Below, piece after piece: positions 11,749 through 23,060 of a stretch of 64,000 nt of DNA. Each line of letters opens with the position of its first letter. The first letter of the stretch is position 1. Made by a program: the position numbers and the translations under genes. This stretch comes from Siphonodentalium dalli (Eukaryota > Mollusca > Scaphopoda > Gadilida > Siphonodentaliidae). Where the stretch lies: NCBI GenBank assembly GCA_032622095.1, contig CP136065.1, forward strand, positions 149,301,577-149,365,576, read 5' to 3'. The notes below the pieces were generated by a model. It was not told where the DNA came from, made no database searches, and saw only the letters and a list, made by a program, of their open reading frames with translations.

Positions 11749-13257
11749 GGTCTAATCTATGGAATTGTTCAAATTAGCCTTATAGCTGGTATGAGAAGTA
11801 TTTGTTTTTTACAACAAAGTTTGCAAAAACAGATAAAATAACTATGCGCTTTGTCTTTCCAAATCTCAAGTTCTCAACTGAAGTCTCTGGCTGGTGTCGA
11901 TGAAGAAACATGGGACTTGACTTGTACATGTATTTACTCAGTCCACATTCAGATTCAGGTCATCAACTCACACATAATTAACTGGAGCTGTTAAAATTCT
12001 GTTAGACTCAATACATTGTTGACAATAGAATAGTCAATCACAATTTTCAATAGTTTACTATAATCAATAAATAGTGCATATTCCCTTGTACATTGGATGG
12101 TCCATCACTTGTTGTTCCACCCATGTCTGTGGATTTCAGTTTTTCCAAAAGCAGTTGGAAGGCAGTGTATGGTAGTCTGAAGAACAACCAGAAAAGCCAA
12201 CATTCAGATCTCTGTTGGCTTGAACTTTAGATTGATTTTGGTAGTGCGCCATAACCACTATTGTGTCCTAACTTTATAAAGGCAATAATTTTCTCTAAAG
12301 AATGTTTTTGGTTTGTATAGTGAACAGACTTCAAACCTCACGATCAGAACTTGCGTAGCATACACTCACAAAACTGTTTTTGTTTCTTAAACATAGTTTT
12401 CAGAAAATAGTCGCTTATAAATAATAGATTATTTCAAAATATAAATTATCATGAAATCTAATAATTGTGACAGCCCTATATATGCCATGAAGTAACAAGC
12501 AAGGTACATGTCTTCCTTCATAAAATTATAAACCATCAAAAATTAATCATTACTGAGTGCTCTTATGCCAGACTGCTTGACATAACAAAAAGTAGTTCTG
12601 TCTATAATATACCCGTCACTGTCATATCAGTGTGAACATTCACATGCTCATTATATGGGGAATGTGGGAAATTCACTGACCCAAGATGCTATTCCCTGTT
12701 ATAATGTGTCTCAATAAAATTGTTTCAAGTAGATGTTGTGATGTTTAATCATCCTTTAGTTGGACCCCAACACCTGCACTTCATGTATCTATATGTTAAT
12801 TAGTGTATGCTTATTACCATTCAATGGGACACTGGAGTCCCCTTGTACCCCAGGTGATCTGCTGTATTGCCAACTCATGCAGAAGGAATGTCGGCTTCAC
12901 TAGGTGGGAAATGACTGTACAAATTAGATTGTTGTTCAGTGAATCCGATCATTTACATGTAGCCAACAGCTGTCTCCTAATCCAAAAATTAAAATTCCAG
13001 TAGTAAATGTAGTAGCAGGGTTTGTGCTAGTTGTTGTGGGGAATGGGTCCACTGTAACTGTATTGTGCCATATCTTTCCTTTGATTTACTAATTTGATTA
13101 TATAATGAATACAACATGCTTTTAAAGAAACTTTCGGCCATTGGCCTTCTTGGTGTATACATTAGTTATTTTGTATCCCAGATTTATACTCTGGCCTTCT
13201 TCAGCAAGTATATATTCCCGGACTAATTTGATAAATTAACTGTTAGAGTTACATGTA
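11749..13257. other. No gene recognised
   Basis: AT-rich unique-looking sequence without a recognised coding exon. At 13131-13206 the minus strand shows CTGAAGAAGGCC and GGCCGAAAG, a pattern often seen in retroelement tails, with no supporting context. Confidence 0.5.
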
Positions 13258-13261
13258 GCAG

Positions 13262-13436
13262 TGACGGGTAGATCAAAGAAAGCGAGAAGATCGAAGGTAT
13301 CGGAAGGCACAACTTTAATCTAACGAAGTATATATATAACTCAAAGTAAATTACACACTATACATGGTCATACACAGTTCACTCACTCAATTGTCACATT
13401 TGTTAATGTGATTAGTAGTTGAGTCTGGTATACACA
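13262..13436. repeat. LTR-like direct repeat, left
   Basis: Matches 15451-15636 in the same orientation along its whole length, with small indels (shared GGAAGGCACAAC, ACTCAATTGTC and AGTTGAGTCTGGTA). Both copies start TGAC and end CACA, so they have the TG...CA ends of an LTR. No matching 4-6 bp target duplication flanks the pair. Confidence 0.65.
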
Positions 13437-13483
13437 GGCGCGGATTCAATCCCCGACATCCTCTGGGGGACGGATGTCCACAA

Positions 13484-13954
13484 TCACAGCCAGTACCCTA
13501 CTTTGTCCAGAACAAAAAGGCAAAATAATCCTAATACAACATGACAGATGTTGGCAAGTAAATCTGGTCTCGGACATCTGAATAGAATCATATTCCCAGG
13601 CACATGTGCATGTACAAGGCGATCATCAAACGGGGACTGTCCAAAGCAAGGAAGTGTTTGACTGATAAATGCAGGTAAGAAAGGTGAGCTGTCAAACACA
13701 AATGTATGATCATAAGTGACCACAGTTGAGATCAATTGATGTGATGTCAGAAATCCTGGCAATGCACGCATAGCATGTTGCAATTGAGAGTTAGTCTGTT
13801 TAATCACATATGGCATTGGAGATTGCTCACATAGTACCAAAGAATATTTCACAGACTGGAAATCACAGGTCGCAGAGTTGACAGAAGTTGAATCAACACT
13901 TAAATCCAGCCTGATAAATGTATCGGAATGTAGTTCGAGAATCCCGATGTGCAA
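13484..13954 (-). CDS. Unassigned 156-codon open frame in the repeat-bounded element
   Basis: The longest non-repetitive open frame in this region, with mixed residue composition (cysteines, a hydrophobic C-terminus near CHVVLGLFCLFVL). It begins at a non-ATG codon. If the MITE at 13965-14087 is taken out with one TA, the frame continues upstream through KYRLLLHIG until a stop beyond, so this looks like the remains of a longer coding region disrupted by insertions. No family was recognised. It could also be chance. Confidence 0.2.
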   Translation of the reverse strand: MHIGILELHSDTFIRLDLSVDSTSVNSATCDFQSVKYSLVLCEQSPMPYVIKQTNSQLQHAMRALPGFLTSHQLISTVVTYDHTFVFDSSPFLPAFISQTLPCFGQSPFDDRLVHAHVPGNMILFRCPRPDLLANICHVVLGLFCLFVLDKVGYWL

Positions 13955-13964
13955 AAGGAGCCTA

Positions 13965-14087
13965 TACAGTTAAAAATAATCAACTCCTTAACCACAGCAG
14001 AAAAAAGCCATATTTCCGACTAAATCCTGAAAAATTACCCATAATTCTGCTGTGGTTAAGGAGTCGATTATTTAGAGCATTACTGTA
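13965..14087. mobile_element. Mariner-like palindromic MITE (truncated copy)
   Basis: Keeps both outer ends of the family (AATCAACTCCTTAACCACAG on the left; CTGTGGTTAAGGAGTCGAT and TACTGTA on the right) but has lost most of the left arm and the central loop. Full copies are at 16919, 28833, 30361 and 47291. Confidence 0.8.
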
Positions 14088-14129
14088 CTTTGGAGATGTC
14101 ATCGGTATCTGTCAGAATGAGAACATAAG

Positions 14130-14920
14130 TAGGGCCCTGCGAATCGATTCGATTCGATGCAATTCGGAATCTTTCGTCTTGATTAGATTCAATTCGAAAT
14201 CGGCTGTCCAGATTCAAATTGTATCGAATCACTGGCACCAGTTGTATTCTCATTACGGCAATGGACAATATTGCTTTTTCGAGAAGATAGTTTATGATGC
14301 CATCGAAAGACCACATATGTTGCGGACTGAGCTATACTATATAGACCACTGAAGCATTGCAAGACTAATGAAACTGATCTTGCAAAATTTCATGTCGAAC
14401 TTCAGCTACGTGTATGCTACTGACTTCATTATTGGCTCAACTTACTTTGTAAGTTTGAGCTATTGCCATGGGTTGGCATCCGTCGTCCGTGTGTCTGTCA
14501 ACAATTTCCTTTGGCGCGGCTACAGGTCGTATCTTTTGTCTGATCTTTATGAAATTTGGCCGCTGGTGGCCATCTTGGATTTCAAATTATTCCCCTACCT
14601 AAGTTGAGCTACAGTGTCATTGACACTTTCATTGATTATGCTAACATTTCGATATTATAAAGCAGAGATAGCCACAAAGGTTGCGCACTTAATTAGTTAA
14701 ATGCTAATTTGATCCATTTTGGATAATATATGCAATATATACCGACAATCACATAACTAAGTTAGTAAATTGATACACTCAGTAAAGTGATATCTACATC
14801 TTCACTATTGATACGACTGATGCAATGATATGATTTGAGATTCGATGCGATTCGGAATCACTTGGCTGATTCGATTCGAGATTCGATTCGAAATGAAAAT
14901 GCCCGATTCGCAGGGCCCTA
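14130..14920. mobile_element. hAT-like element, TAGGGYCCTGC/ATTCGA family
   Basis: Inverted ends TAGGGCCCTGCGAATCG and, inward from the right, TAGGGCCCTGCGAATCGG. The flanks are AACATAAG (14122-14129) and AACATCAG (14921-14928), an 8-bp target duplication with one mismatch. Subterminal DNA is full of ATTCGATTCGA motifs. The interior contains a short AGCTCAAC pearl-like element (14434-14634). The family has a second, longer copy at 36478-37743 in the thymosin gene. It is non-autonomous; hAT assignment rests on TSD length and TIR. Confidence 0.85.
14434..14634 (+). mobile_element. Minimal AGCTCAAC pearl-like element
   Basis: A compact copy with both termini: head GGCTCAACTTACTTTGTAAG with GAGCTATTGCCATGG and GTCGTCCGTGTGTCTGTC, one monomer remnant with GGCCATCTTGGATTT, and tail AAGTTGAGCTACAGTGTC, ATTGACACTTTCATT. 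It defines the family boundaries used for the larger arrays. It is nested in the hAT-like element at 14130-14920. Confidence 0.75.
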
Positions 14921-15450
14921 AACATCAGGTGATGTCGGAGAGACTTAAGAGATTGGAACAACAATAGAACTCTCATCCATGGTTACAAGGTTGGTGGCAG
15001 GCAGAGGCTTTTGTGGTCTTGGAGCAGCAGGCGAATCACTACAGGCATCTGGTATGAACTGAACCTTTGGGAAACTGGAACCAACATCGGGTGTATGAAC
15101 ATACCTGATCAGTCGGGGAAATACATACATGTACTTTGGAAGACCGTCCCAAGAGTGGTCAGATCACGCGAGACCTATCTCTCACAGGGTATATAGTGTT
15201 TTCAAAGAGATCAGCCTCTTGAAGATATACGTCATCTTCCGGCTTATTAATTCCCATGATGTTTACCCAGAGTTGTTAGTTTTCTCCAAGCTGGGCATGC
15301 AGGCCCTCGAAGGGTGTTGTATGTATCAGAAATAGTGAAGTCTATCAATGAGTCCACTTTGCATAGCAGTTCCAGAGTTTTGTTGAATAGCCGTGTCCGG
15401 TGTTCTGTGGGTAGTAGTCATATCAAGAGGAATCTGTTAGAGGGACCAAA

Positions 15451-15636
15451 TGACCGGAAGATCGAATGAAAGTGAGAAGATCAAAGGAATGGGAAGGCAC
15501 AACATTACTTTAGCGAAGCATATTTACAACTCAATTACACATTATGCATGGTCATACAAAGTTCAATCACTCAATTGTCTCACGCATTATCCAGCATCAG
15601 TCGTTAAGTGATTAGCAGTTGAGTCTGGTAGGCACA
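15451..15636. repeat. LTR-like direct repeat, right
   Basis: Partner of 13262-13436, with the same TG...CA ends. Purine-rich AGAGGGACCAAA precedes it; on the minus strand this reads TTTGGTCCCTC, which could equally mimic a primer-binding site, so orientation is open. Confidence 0.65.
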
Positions 15637-15662
15637 TGAGCCTGTAAAATGTTATAAATTAA

Positions 15663-16641
15663 TCCTTTCAGTGCCAAGTCCGATTTTTATACCCCCCCCG
15701 CAACGAAGTTAGGGGGGGTATACTGGAGTCAGCTTGTCCGTCCGTCCGTCGTCCGTCCGTCCGTGGACACAAATTTGTCCGGAGTTTTTCTCAGTCGTTT
15801 TTTTTTATCAATTTCCTTGAAACTTGGCACAGACATCAATCACCATGGGAACCTGTGCACCTGCGATTATGACGTCTGTCGGACCTTTTTTGGTGGAGTT
15901 ATCCCCCTTTTTCGACTTAGAAAATTTTCGCAACATGTATACTTTTGTCCGAGCTTTTATTCCTACATTTTTAGGTCAATTTTTTAAAAACGTGGCACAG
16001 ATATTGAGTACCGTGGGAAATTGTGCACCTGCGATTATGACATCTGTCCGACTTTTTTTGGTGGAGTTATCCCCCTTTTTCGACTTAGAAATGTTTTTGG
16101 CAACAGGCATAATTTTGTCCGAGCTTTTATTCCTACATTTTTCGGTCAATGTTTTTTAATCTTGGCACTGATATTTAGTACCATGGGAACCTGTGCACCT
16201 GCGATTATGACGTCTGTCCGACATTTTTGTGTGGAGTTATTCCCCTTTTTTTACTTATAATTTTTTTCGTAACATGCATGATTTTGTCCAAGCTTTTATT
16301 CCAACATTTTTCAGTCAATAGGTTTAAGATTAGGGTTATGGTTGTACACCTGCAATGGGAACTGTTATTTTATTATTTTAACTAAATGTTTACTGACATG
16401 TGAAACATCTTGGTATTTTAAAATCAGGGGGGTATCCGTAGTCCCATTGAGACAGTCACACCTCTAGTTGTATCAACCCATATTTCCTTGATCATTTTTC
16501 AAATTTATTGATTATAATAATGTGATACATTGATGGAAAGAGCTTTTTCCATCAATGTATCACATTATTATAATCAATAAATTTGAAAATTGATCAAGGA
16601 AATATGGGTTGATACAAAAATCGGACTTGGCACTGAAAGGG
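15663..16641. mobile_element. piggyBac-like foldback MITE, CCTTTCAGTGCC family
   Basis: TTAA on both sides (15659-15662 and 16642-16645). The left end TCCTTTCAGTGCCAAGTCC matches CCCTTTCAGTGCCAAGTCC read inward from the right. The original element was an almost perfect palindrome: the segment 16470-16620 still pairs around a short loop near 16545 (GATGGAAAGAGC). The left arm was split by a pearl-like insertion at 15688-16469. TTAA plus a CCCTTT terminus supports the piggyBac superfamily. Confidence 0.85.
15688..16469 (+). mobile_element. Pearl-like element, TATACCCCCCC family
   Basis: The head TATACCCCCCCCGCAACG pairs with GTTAGGGGGGGTATA. (TCCG)n follows, then three monomers of about 170 bp with GTGCACCTGCGATTATGAC, GGTGGAGTTATCCCC and CGAGCTTTTATTCC. 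The tail is GTCCCATTGAGACAGTC and CACCTCTAGTT. It is nested in the piggyBac-like palindrome. An internally deleted copy lies at 35121-35315. Confidence 0.8.
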
Positions 16642-16918
16642 TTAAAGGATATTGATGACCATGAAAATTTTTCAATATCTCCATCATTTCTGGTTATCTC
16701 CGTGGTCATGTGGTTAGAGCTCTCTGCTTATTGTCTGAGTTAACACAGTGTCATGAATTTGATGCTCAGAGGTTGTCTATTGGGTTTCCTAGTGTTGGCT
16801 ATTGAGTTTCCTGGTATTGGCTAGGTTACGAGATAAGCGACCTAAGACTGATGAGTCATACTTTGTTCAATTATCGCACCAAGTAGTGATCTTTTATGCA
16901 GACCACTCATACTCTGCT

Positions 16919-17133
16919 ATAGTAATGCTCTAATAATTGACTCCTTAACCACATCAGAATTATGGGTAAATTTTCAGGATTTAGTCGGAAATATGGCTTG
17001 TTGCCATTCATTGGAAAACTCTCAGCGAGAGCTTTTCGATGAATGGCGGCAAGCCATATTTCCGACTCAATCCTGAAAAGTTACCCATAATTCTGCTGTG
17101 GTTAAGGAGTCGATTACTTTGGGCATTACTGTA
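16919..17133. mobile_element. Mariner-like palindromic MITE
   Basis: Nearly perfect foldback with the family arms (CTCCTTAACCACATCAGAAT, ATATGGCTTGTTGCCATTCA) meeting at GAAAACTCTCAGCGAGAGC. The outer ends are AGTAATGCTC and GGGCATTACTGTA. TA lies at each edge in the best-preserved copies, pointing to a Tc1/mariner-type origin. It is non-coding. Confidence 0.85.
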
Positions 17134-17585
17134 GCTTCATTGTACCTACATGCAGATATGAAATAGGCTCCTAGATTGTTGTGAAGCAAAAGTCACACTG
17201 TCCTTTGTTTATGCCATTCTGATCAAAGTGAGCTCATCTCAATTTCCCATGGGAAGACAGGAATACAATCTGAGCTTGTGATCCTTTCAGGGGCATCAGG
17301 CAGGGGGGGGGGGGGGGTGTGACTGCCTCTCAATCCTGCCCTCCGCTGACTTTAATTAAACTGGCTAAGTTTTCTGTAATCAATTTACTTTAGGCATGTA
17401 ATCGGTCCATCCCTGCCACCGATGGGGACACATGAAATGACGCAAAGTGCCATTTAATTCTTCATAGAATGACAAGGAATCCCTCTAATGAGATAAAGCA
17501 GCATTGCTGTTTTCAACTAAGAGAGCAGTCTATTCATTCTTGTACATGTAGCTTAATATGAGCTCCAGGCTGATAATTGCTTTAA
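17134..17585. other. No gene recognised; contains a G15 run
   Basis: AT-rich sequence with a homopolymer of G at 17303-17317. No coding exon was recognised. Confidence 0.5.
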
Positions 17586-17797
17586 CCCTTTCTATACAAA
17601 ATGTATTCTCCAACTCATGAATAAAAGTATTGGAATGGTCTTTCAGGAAAAATATGTAGACAACAATATACTAAAACTACATAAGGAAATATACCGGTAT
17701 GTTCAGATAATAAGTTCAACTATGGTTGTTTGCTGAACTTATTATCTGAACATTTCCTAAGGAGCTACTTGTCAATGAGTATTTAGTAAAGAAAGGG
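17586..17797. mobile_element. piggyBac-like MITE, CCCTTTCTA family
   Basis: TTAA flanks both ends (17582-17585 and 17798-17801). The left end is CCCTTTCTATACAAAATG; the right reads TTAGTAAAGAAAGGG. The centre is the hairpin TTCAGATAATAAGTTCAAC with GAACTTATTATCTGAA. It is one of three full copies in the window. Confidence 0.85.
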
Positions 17798-18124
17798 TTA
17801 AAATACTGTATGATTACCAGACATTTTTTTCTTTTCAACATTTATGACGATACCTTTGACTGTAAAAATTTCCCTTTCTGGAAGTTGTGCCCCCAGCCCT
17901 TGGTTGTTGCTGGTGCTCTTGGCTCCACTCCTGATGAGGGAAAAGTTGTCCAGTGGTTGGGAGGAATTTGATGGCTCATCGTCACTACTTCAACAAGCTC
18001 AGAATTGATCCTAATTTAGCCTTGAGTCTTTGCCCAATGAGCCCCTCAAACACCTTCAGCAGGAAGACTTGTGCCTGGTTAAATATGTTAAGCAGGAAAA
18101 GGTTGTTTGCTGAGTTTACCGCTC
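17798..18124. other. No gene recognised
   Basis: A 66-codon open frame (17953-18153) has no recognisable family and no convincing splice sites. Confidence 0.5.
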
Positions 18125-18275
18125 TACTGCATGTCCTATTGCATTATTGTTGACGCAGCCACTAGGTCATCTCCTTACTAGTCTCAGTCATCTGAAAATA
18201 AATCATTCTGTCAACACAAACTAGTGCACCCTGCAAGGTTTATTGAGTACTTTTGACAAATACTGACAAGTTTTA
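18125..18275. repeat. Direct repeat, left copy (about 145 bp)
   Basis: Matches 22037-22175 in the same orientation, including CTGAAAATAAATCATTCTG, TCAACACAAACTAGTG and GCAAGGTTTATTGAGTAC. The two copies bracket the large pearl-like element at 18625-21393 and unrelated flanking DNA. The nature of the repeat is unknown. Confidence 0.8.
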
Positions 18276-18624
18276 TATAACACCGAGGTATGATTGGGAA
18301 ACCTTTCTGATATTGGATGAAAGTGAGGTCACTTGTTTTCTTTATATTGCTGTGGCTTCTGTCATTAGATTTAAGAAATGAATGTAGTGCCGTGGCCGTT
18401 GGGCACATTGTGTGAACAGCAAAGCGGTTTACACTTATTGCGCTTCAACTGCCACAGTGACATACCCCTCAATAAAACACACTCAAACGACATTAATTTC
18501 TTATATTTATATGGCTTTTTACTTATCAATTTATAGAAAATTATTCTGTAGTTTGAATACTACATCACGCAATGCAGTATTTTAAATAGCCCAATATTAT
18601 ACCGGTGAATTATCGATTGATTAG

Positions 18625-21393
18625 TTTTTATGTGTACCCATACCATGTATGGTACACATAATGCCGACGTCCGGATCAACCATCCGTCGTTCGTCTGTCC
18701 GTCCGTCCGTCTGTCCGTGTTTACTAATGACTACTAATGTGGCTAAGATTGTGTATTTATGTGCATAACTTCCGTTGCGTGGCTAGCCACGTAACAGCTT
18801 TCAGATGGACGTTCAAAAATGATCTATTTGGCCTAATCAGCTTATTTAATTTTGTAGTTACTCAAAATTTGGAGAAAAAAAAGTCCATCGATTTAGACAT
18901 CCATTAGGAGATGTCGGACACTGACGGACATTTATGTGGCTAGCCACCCAATCACAGACCTGTCAGTTTCTCTTATTCTACTGTCCCAGTTGCTGTGAGC
19001 AAGTTTTTGAGTTTTAATCAGCTTCTTCTGCTATAATTCCAACATGTTATGAATCCATAATCTGGAGTTTTATCACTATCTACTACTTGATAGCCACATA
19101 AAATTTTATGGCTACTTGAGAAGCCACATAAAAACTAAAGCCACATTACCATTTCTAGCCAGATAGGTCGGAGCCACATATCTACCCATTTGTTCGTATG
19201 TCCGTCCGTCTGTCCGTAGACACTTGCTATCCGATTCAATTACTCAAATATTTTGTATCGGATCGTGTTCAAATTTTATGTGCATGTTTATGATAACACA
19301 CTCCTCACCTGTATAGTTTTTGGTATCGATCGGTTGATCGGTTTAGAAATTATTAACACTTTGCATCCGCACATAGGCATGAGCTATCTGATGCTGTAAC
19401 CAAAGTATTTTTTGTCTGATTGTTTTCATATCTGATATGTAGGTTTATGATGACACACCCCTCACCTGTATTGTTTTTGGTATCGATTAGTTGATAAGTT
19501 TAGAAAATAATTAACCCTTCACACATATGCTATCCAATCCAATAAATTGAACATATTTCTTCTGATCTGCCTCATATTTCTTACCTAAGTCTTTCTTAGC
19601 ACGTTCTTCATCTGTATGGATTTTGGTTTTGTTTAGTTAACCCTTTCCACTTTTGTTTTTAAATAGAATTCATCCAAGCCAGGATGACTCAAACATTTTT
19701 CATCTGATTGACACCAATTTTGGTATATGAATTTGTGACCCCTAAATACAGATCAAGTGCAAATATGGGTTTGATCCAGTATATTTTAACAGAGTTATTG
19801 CCCTTTATAATTCATACCTCTTTTCCATGCACTATTAAATTTGAATAGAACAAGACACAACACACACCTGTGTTATTGGAAGGGGATAATTTATTGCTTT
19901 GGACACAGTGACCTGATAGCACCACTGGTGGCTGCAGAATTATAAACAACTGTCAAACTGTGATTGATTACAGACTCTTTATTCCAATTCTGTTCTGTGT
20001 TGAATCCATGCAGTTCATGGCATTATTGTTTACAGAGATACTGTTGTCATAACTTAGAAAATAATTAATACACCAATTCCTTAGTTCCATCATATGATGT
20101 CATTGAAAATGATTAACCCTCTGCACACATGATATGGTCTTCTGATGTGTTTTATTTGATCATTCTCCTATTCTATGTCCATGTTGATGGTGATCCACTT
20201 TTAACTTGCATGGATTTGGGATTAAAATTAACCCAATCGATAGACTCATAATATCTGATAGACATATATTAAGTTATCACTTTAACTTTGAGCCAGGTTC
20301 ATCATTAGAGGATGTCTTATTTTGAAATTCCCTCAATTGCATTTGGGCTACAGGATAATATTAACAGTGCTGGGATTCTTGAGACTGACTTATTGTATGG
20401 GTTTCTAAATGCCATTCTTTTTGTTGACTACTCTGTGTTTATCAGTTCATTAGTTTGGGTAAGATTAATTCCTTACTATCCGATTTGATAACTCAAATAT
20501 TTCCATTAATTATGTTTATAGTTCTGGCACAGTTTATGATAACACCTCTTACCTGCATAGTGAGGGTCATTTGGTTTATTTGCTTAAATATATTAACATC
20601 CTTCACCAATTATGTTGACACAATGTGATAGCTAAATATTTTTTGCATGATCACTCTATAAATAATCACATCTGTGATAATCATCACACATTCTTCACAT
20701 GTATAGATCTTGGTATCGATTGAATCGTTTTGAAAATATTAACTTTAACTTCAATTATATTTAAACTGTTTACAAACATATCTTTCCAATGATCAAATTA
20801 GAAGAAAATTAACATTTATATCCAATCATTAGCAATCATATTTTATATCCTGGTCTATACATCCCTTCTATAGTTGATCAGTTATTGATTGTTTTTTTAG
20901 TGGTGAAATATTAATAGGTTGCTATGAATTTTTAATATGCAGCTGACACAAAATATAATAAACAAAAAATAGCAATGATGCTAAAAAGAAACACACAATA
21001 TGTTATGTCTCATGTTCCAATGTAATAAGTAGATAAATTGAGTTGCTATGATGTTTGTCTACCTAATTTCGTAACTATTTGATATTTAACAGCTATGGTG
21101 CTTCTCTCCGACTATGGATTGAGCTTAATTAGCTTTATAACTCTATAAGACATACATGTATCTGTGTTGGAGTCACTAATAGGTTGAAATCAAAGCCGCG
21201 TCTGTGTTAACATTGTGTTAATGTGAGCAAGGTGCCCGATAAGTGTGATTTCACTTGTGAATTAATAGTAAGGTGTGAATTGTTTAAAGTTTTGCACTCA
21301 TGAAAAGGATGGGGTAAGGATATATGAAAATAGCTCATCGCTGTCACCAAGGTATGGGTTAAACATCTGCTGATCGTGATCGGCCTCTTGTTA
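18625..21393 (+). mobile_element. Large pearl-like element, TTATGTGTACCC family, plus copy
   Basis: The head is a palindrome (TTATGTGTACCCATACC with GGTACACATAA), then CCGTCCGTCCGTCTGTCC. A long degenerate monomer array follows (recurring GGTATCGATTGGTTGAT-like, TTTAGAAAATAATTAACC and GAGTTATTGCCC motifs). It ends with the hairpin GCTGATCGTGATCGGC and CTCTTGTTA. It lies in inverted orientation to 60391-62686. This copy is about 470 bp longer, mainly through an extra block at about 18700-19190 rich in GTGGCT/AGCCAC, probably a nested insertion. No helicase or other long frame is present. Confidence 0.8.
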
Positions 21394-22036
21394 GAGAGAG
21401 TAGGTGGGCGCAAAGCGCCCAGGATGGTAGAAAAGATCGAGTGATCTTCTCCTTCGTTTGATTAGTCTATGTCCACGTGCTTAAATACCACGCCCAGTTT
21501 TCTTATCTATCACACTTTTAGTCATCCTGGTCAACAAGACATGACAGTTGGTTCATGTTATGGTCTGTGCTGTTGGGATATAAAATTCTTGTCCCAATTG
21601 TCAGTTGTTCAATCACTGAACAGGATTTAATGTTACACACATGGGTTATGCAAATGTTTGTTAATGAATGTTTTGGATATCATTTTGAATATTACTGAAG
21701 TACAGTTTTGTTGCAAATACATCTCAATTTTGTATTCCGGCTAATTATGGGAAAATTCAAATATATCTTGCATTTTTAACGCTTTTCGGCTTATTTTGTT
21801 GACCCCAGAGAAACTGATGAGTAGTTTCAGAAAACTATTTAACTCTTTTAATGCCAAGGCCAAACTCGTACAACCTCAAATAGTATAGTTAGAATACCAT
21901 GGTAATGAATTTTAATACAAACATAGGCAACTTATCTACCATATATCTACAAAAATTTAGCAGAAACGTGGAAATGTTAACTATTAAAGGAACCTATGTT
22001 CAACTAGTAACCATGAAACCCAAAATTTCTAATTCG
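21394..22036. other. No gene recognised; two small hairpins
   Basis: GGGCGCAAAGCGCCC at about 21407-21421 and AAGATCGAGTGATCTT at about 21434-21449 fold locally; they have no evident function. The rest is AT-rich without coding signal. Confidence 0.5.
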
Positions 22037-22175
22037 ACTACATGTGGTATTGCATCATTGTTGATGCTGCTGCTAGCCCACCTCCTGGCTGGTATCCCGT
22101 CACCTGAAAATAAATCATTCTGTCAACACAAACTAGTGTGCACTGCAAGGTTTATTGAGTACTTTTGACATATAC
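22037..22175. repeat. Direct repeat, right copy
   Basis: Partner of 18125-18275. Similarity starts at CTACATGTGGTATTGCATC and ends after GAGTACTTTTGAC. Confidence 0.8.
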
Positions 22176-22225
22176 AATCAAATATAATATAATAACACAG
22201 TCACATAAATATATGTTATAAGATG

Positions 22226-22592
22226 AGGAATTGAATAATTACACCTTTATTGACTCATTTGTGTATAATGCACACAAGCTTTCGGCCTCTCATAATCTAG
22301 CTTGGCCCAATATCGTATCCACCCCATTATCGTTCTATCTCTATGTAGTGCCCAGTGTGAGACAAAAGGTCAGACACTAATTAACTCTCAGCCATTCAGA
22401 GATAATAGAATTGGCATGCTTTGTCATTCAATAATTTAAACTTGTACCAGTGACATCGGTATTGTTCAGCATATGCACTCATCGTATGTCTTTAAGTCCT
22501 ATTGAAGACCCTTGATAAAGGCTTCACAGAAGGACGAAAACTTGTGTGCATTATACACTAATGAGTCTATAAAGGTGTTATCATTCAATTCC
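22226..22592. mobile_element. Inverted-repeat element with arms of about 60 bp
   Basis: The left arm AGGAATTGAATAATTACACC ... TGTATAATGCACACAAGC pairs with the right arm CTTGTGTGCATTATACAC ... TCATTCAATTCCT. The interior holds ACCCTTGATAAAGGC and GGACGAAAAC close to the right arm. No coding frame or clear target duplication was found. Confidence 0.65.
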
Positions 22593-22946
22593 TGTCACCT
22601 TATAACTTGATCAAGACTCATACGGCTATGCATATACCTGTACATTATCATAAATATAAGTAAAAGATTCATGATTTGCATGTCAACAGCCAGCCGAACA
22701 TCCTGGTATACTCATGTTTTTGCTGTGTTCACTAAAAAATAATTATACAGATCCTGTTATGTTGAATGTGTGTTGTTCCTGTATACATTTTTCATGTTCA
22801 ATTTTCAGTAAAAAAAAGTTCTGCTTTCCAGTGCTTTCATGAAAAAATCAACAGCTGCTGACTGTATACAGTTAGCATACTCCCTCTGACACCAATGAAC
22901 CAAAATCTGCAGCACTGGCAAACTGTACTCAAATGCCTTGATTTCA

Positions 22947-23060
22947 GGTGAATGCTGATGGCTCCCACCCACTAGTTGTTGACATATTTTGACAGACCCA
23001 GTGGCACCGAGTCTGTCAACATATGTCAACATCTAGTGGTGGGAGCTATCAGCATTCACC
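22947..23060. repeat. Imperfect palindrome
   Basis: GGTGAATGCTGATGGCTCCC pairs with GGGAGCTATCAGCATTCACC across about 50-bp arms that also contain TTGACATATTTTGACAGAC. It is probably the centre of a larger foldback, since GCTTTCCAGTGC at about 22823 and TGGAAAGCA near 23151 are also inverted. No gene is seen. Confidence 0.7.

Larger units (their letters stand above)
13437..15450. mobile_element. Interior of a degenerate direct-repeat-bounded element
   Basis: Two kilobases between the LTR-like repeats. Two younger insertions occupy much of it: a truncated mariner-like MITE (13965-14087) and a hAT-like element (14130-14920). The remaining sequence keeps open minus-strand stretches (13484-13954 and about 14945-15130) without recognisable gag, protease, reverse transcriptase or integrase motifs. 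It may be an old non-autonomous LTR element or an unrelated duplicated flank. Orientation is unresolved because TG...CA ends are symmetric. Confidence 0.45.

Noticed and set aside
13131-13206. Hammerhead-ribozyme-like CTGAAGA ... GGCCGAAAG on the minus strand
   Set aside because: A five-base pairing GGCCA/TGGCC exists, but an extra A sits next to the core and no stems I and III or cleavage triplet could be placed. The same holds for 22520-22550.
16690-16760. tRNA-like A-box TGGTCATGTGG, suggesting a second SINE
   Set aside because: No usable B box and no SINE tail follow.
21405-21450. Two hairpins resembling intrinsic terminators
   Set aside because: The window is eukaryotic and no transcription unit ends here.
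22805-23032. Minus-strand frame of about 75 codons with protein-like composition
   Set aside because: It lies across an inverted-repeat structure, and no family or exon boundaries could be recognised.
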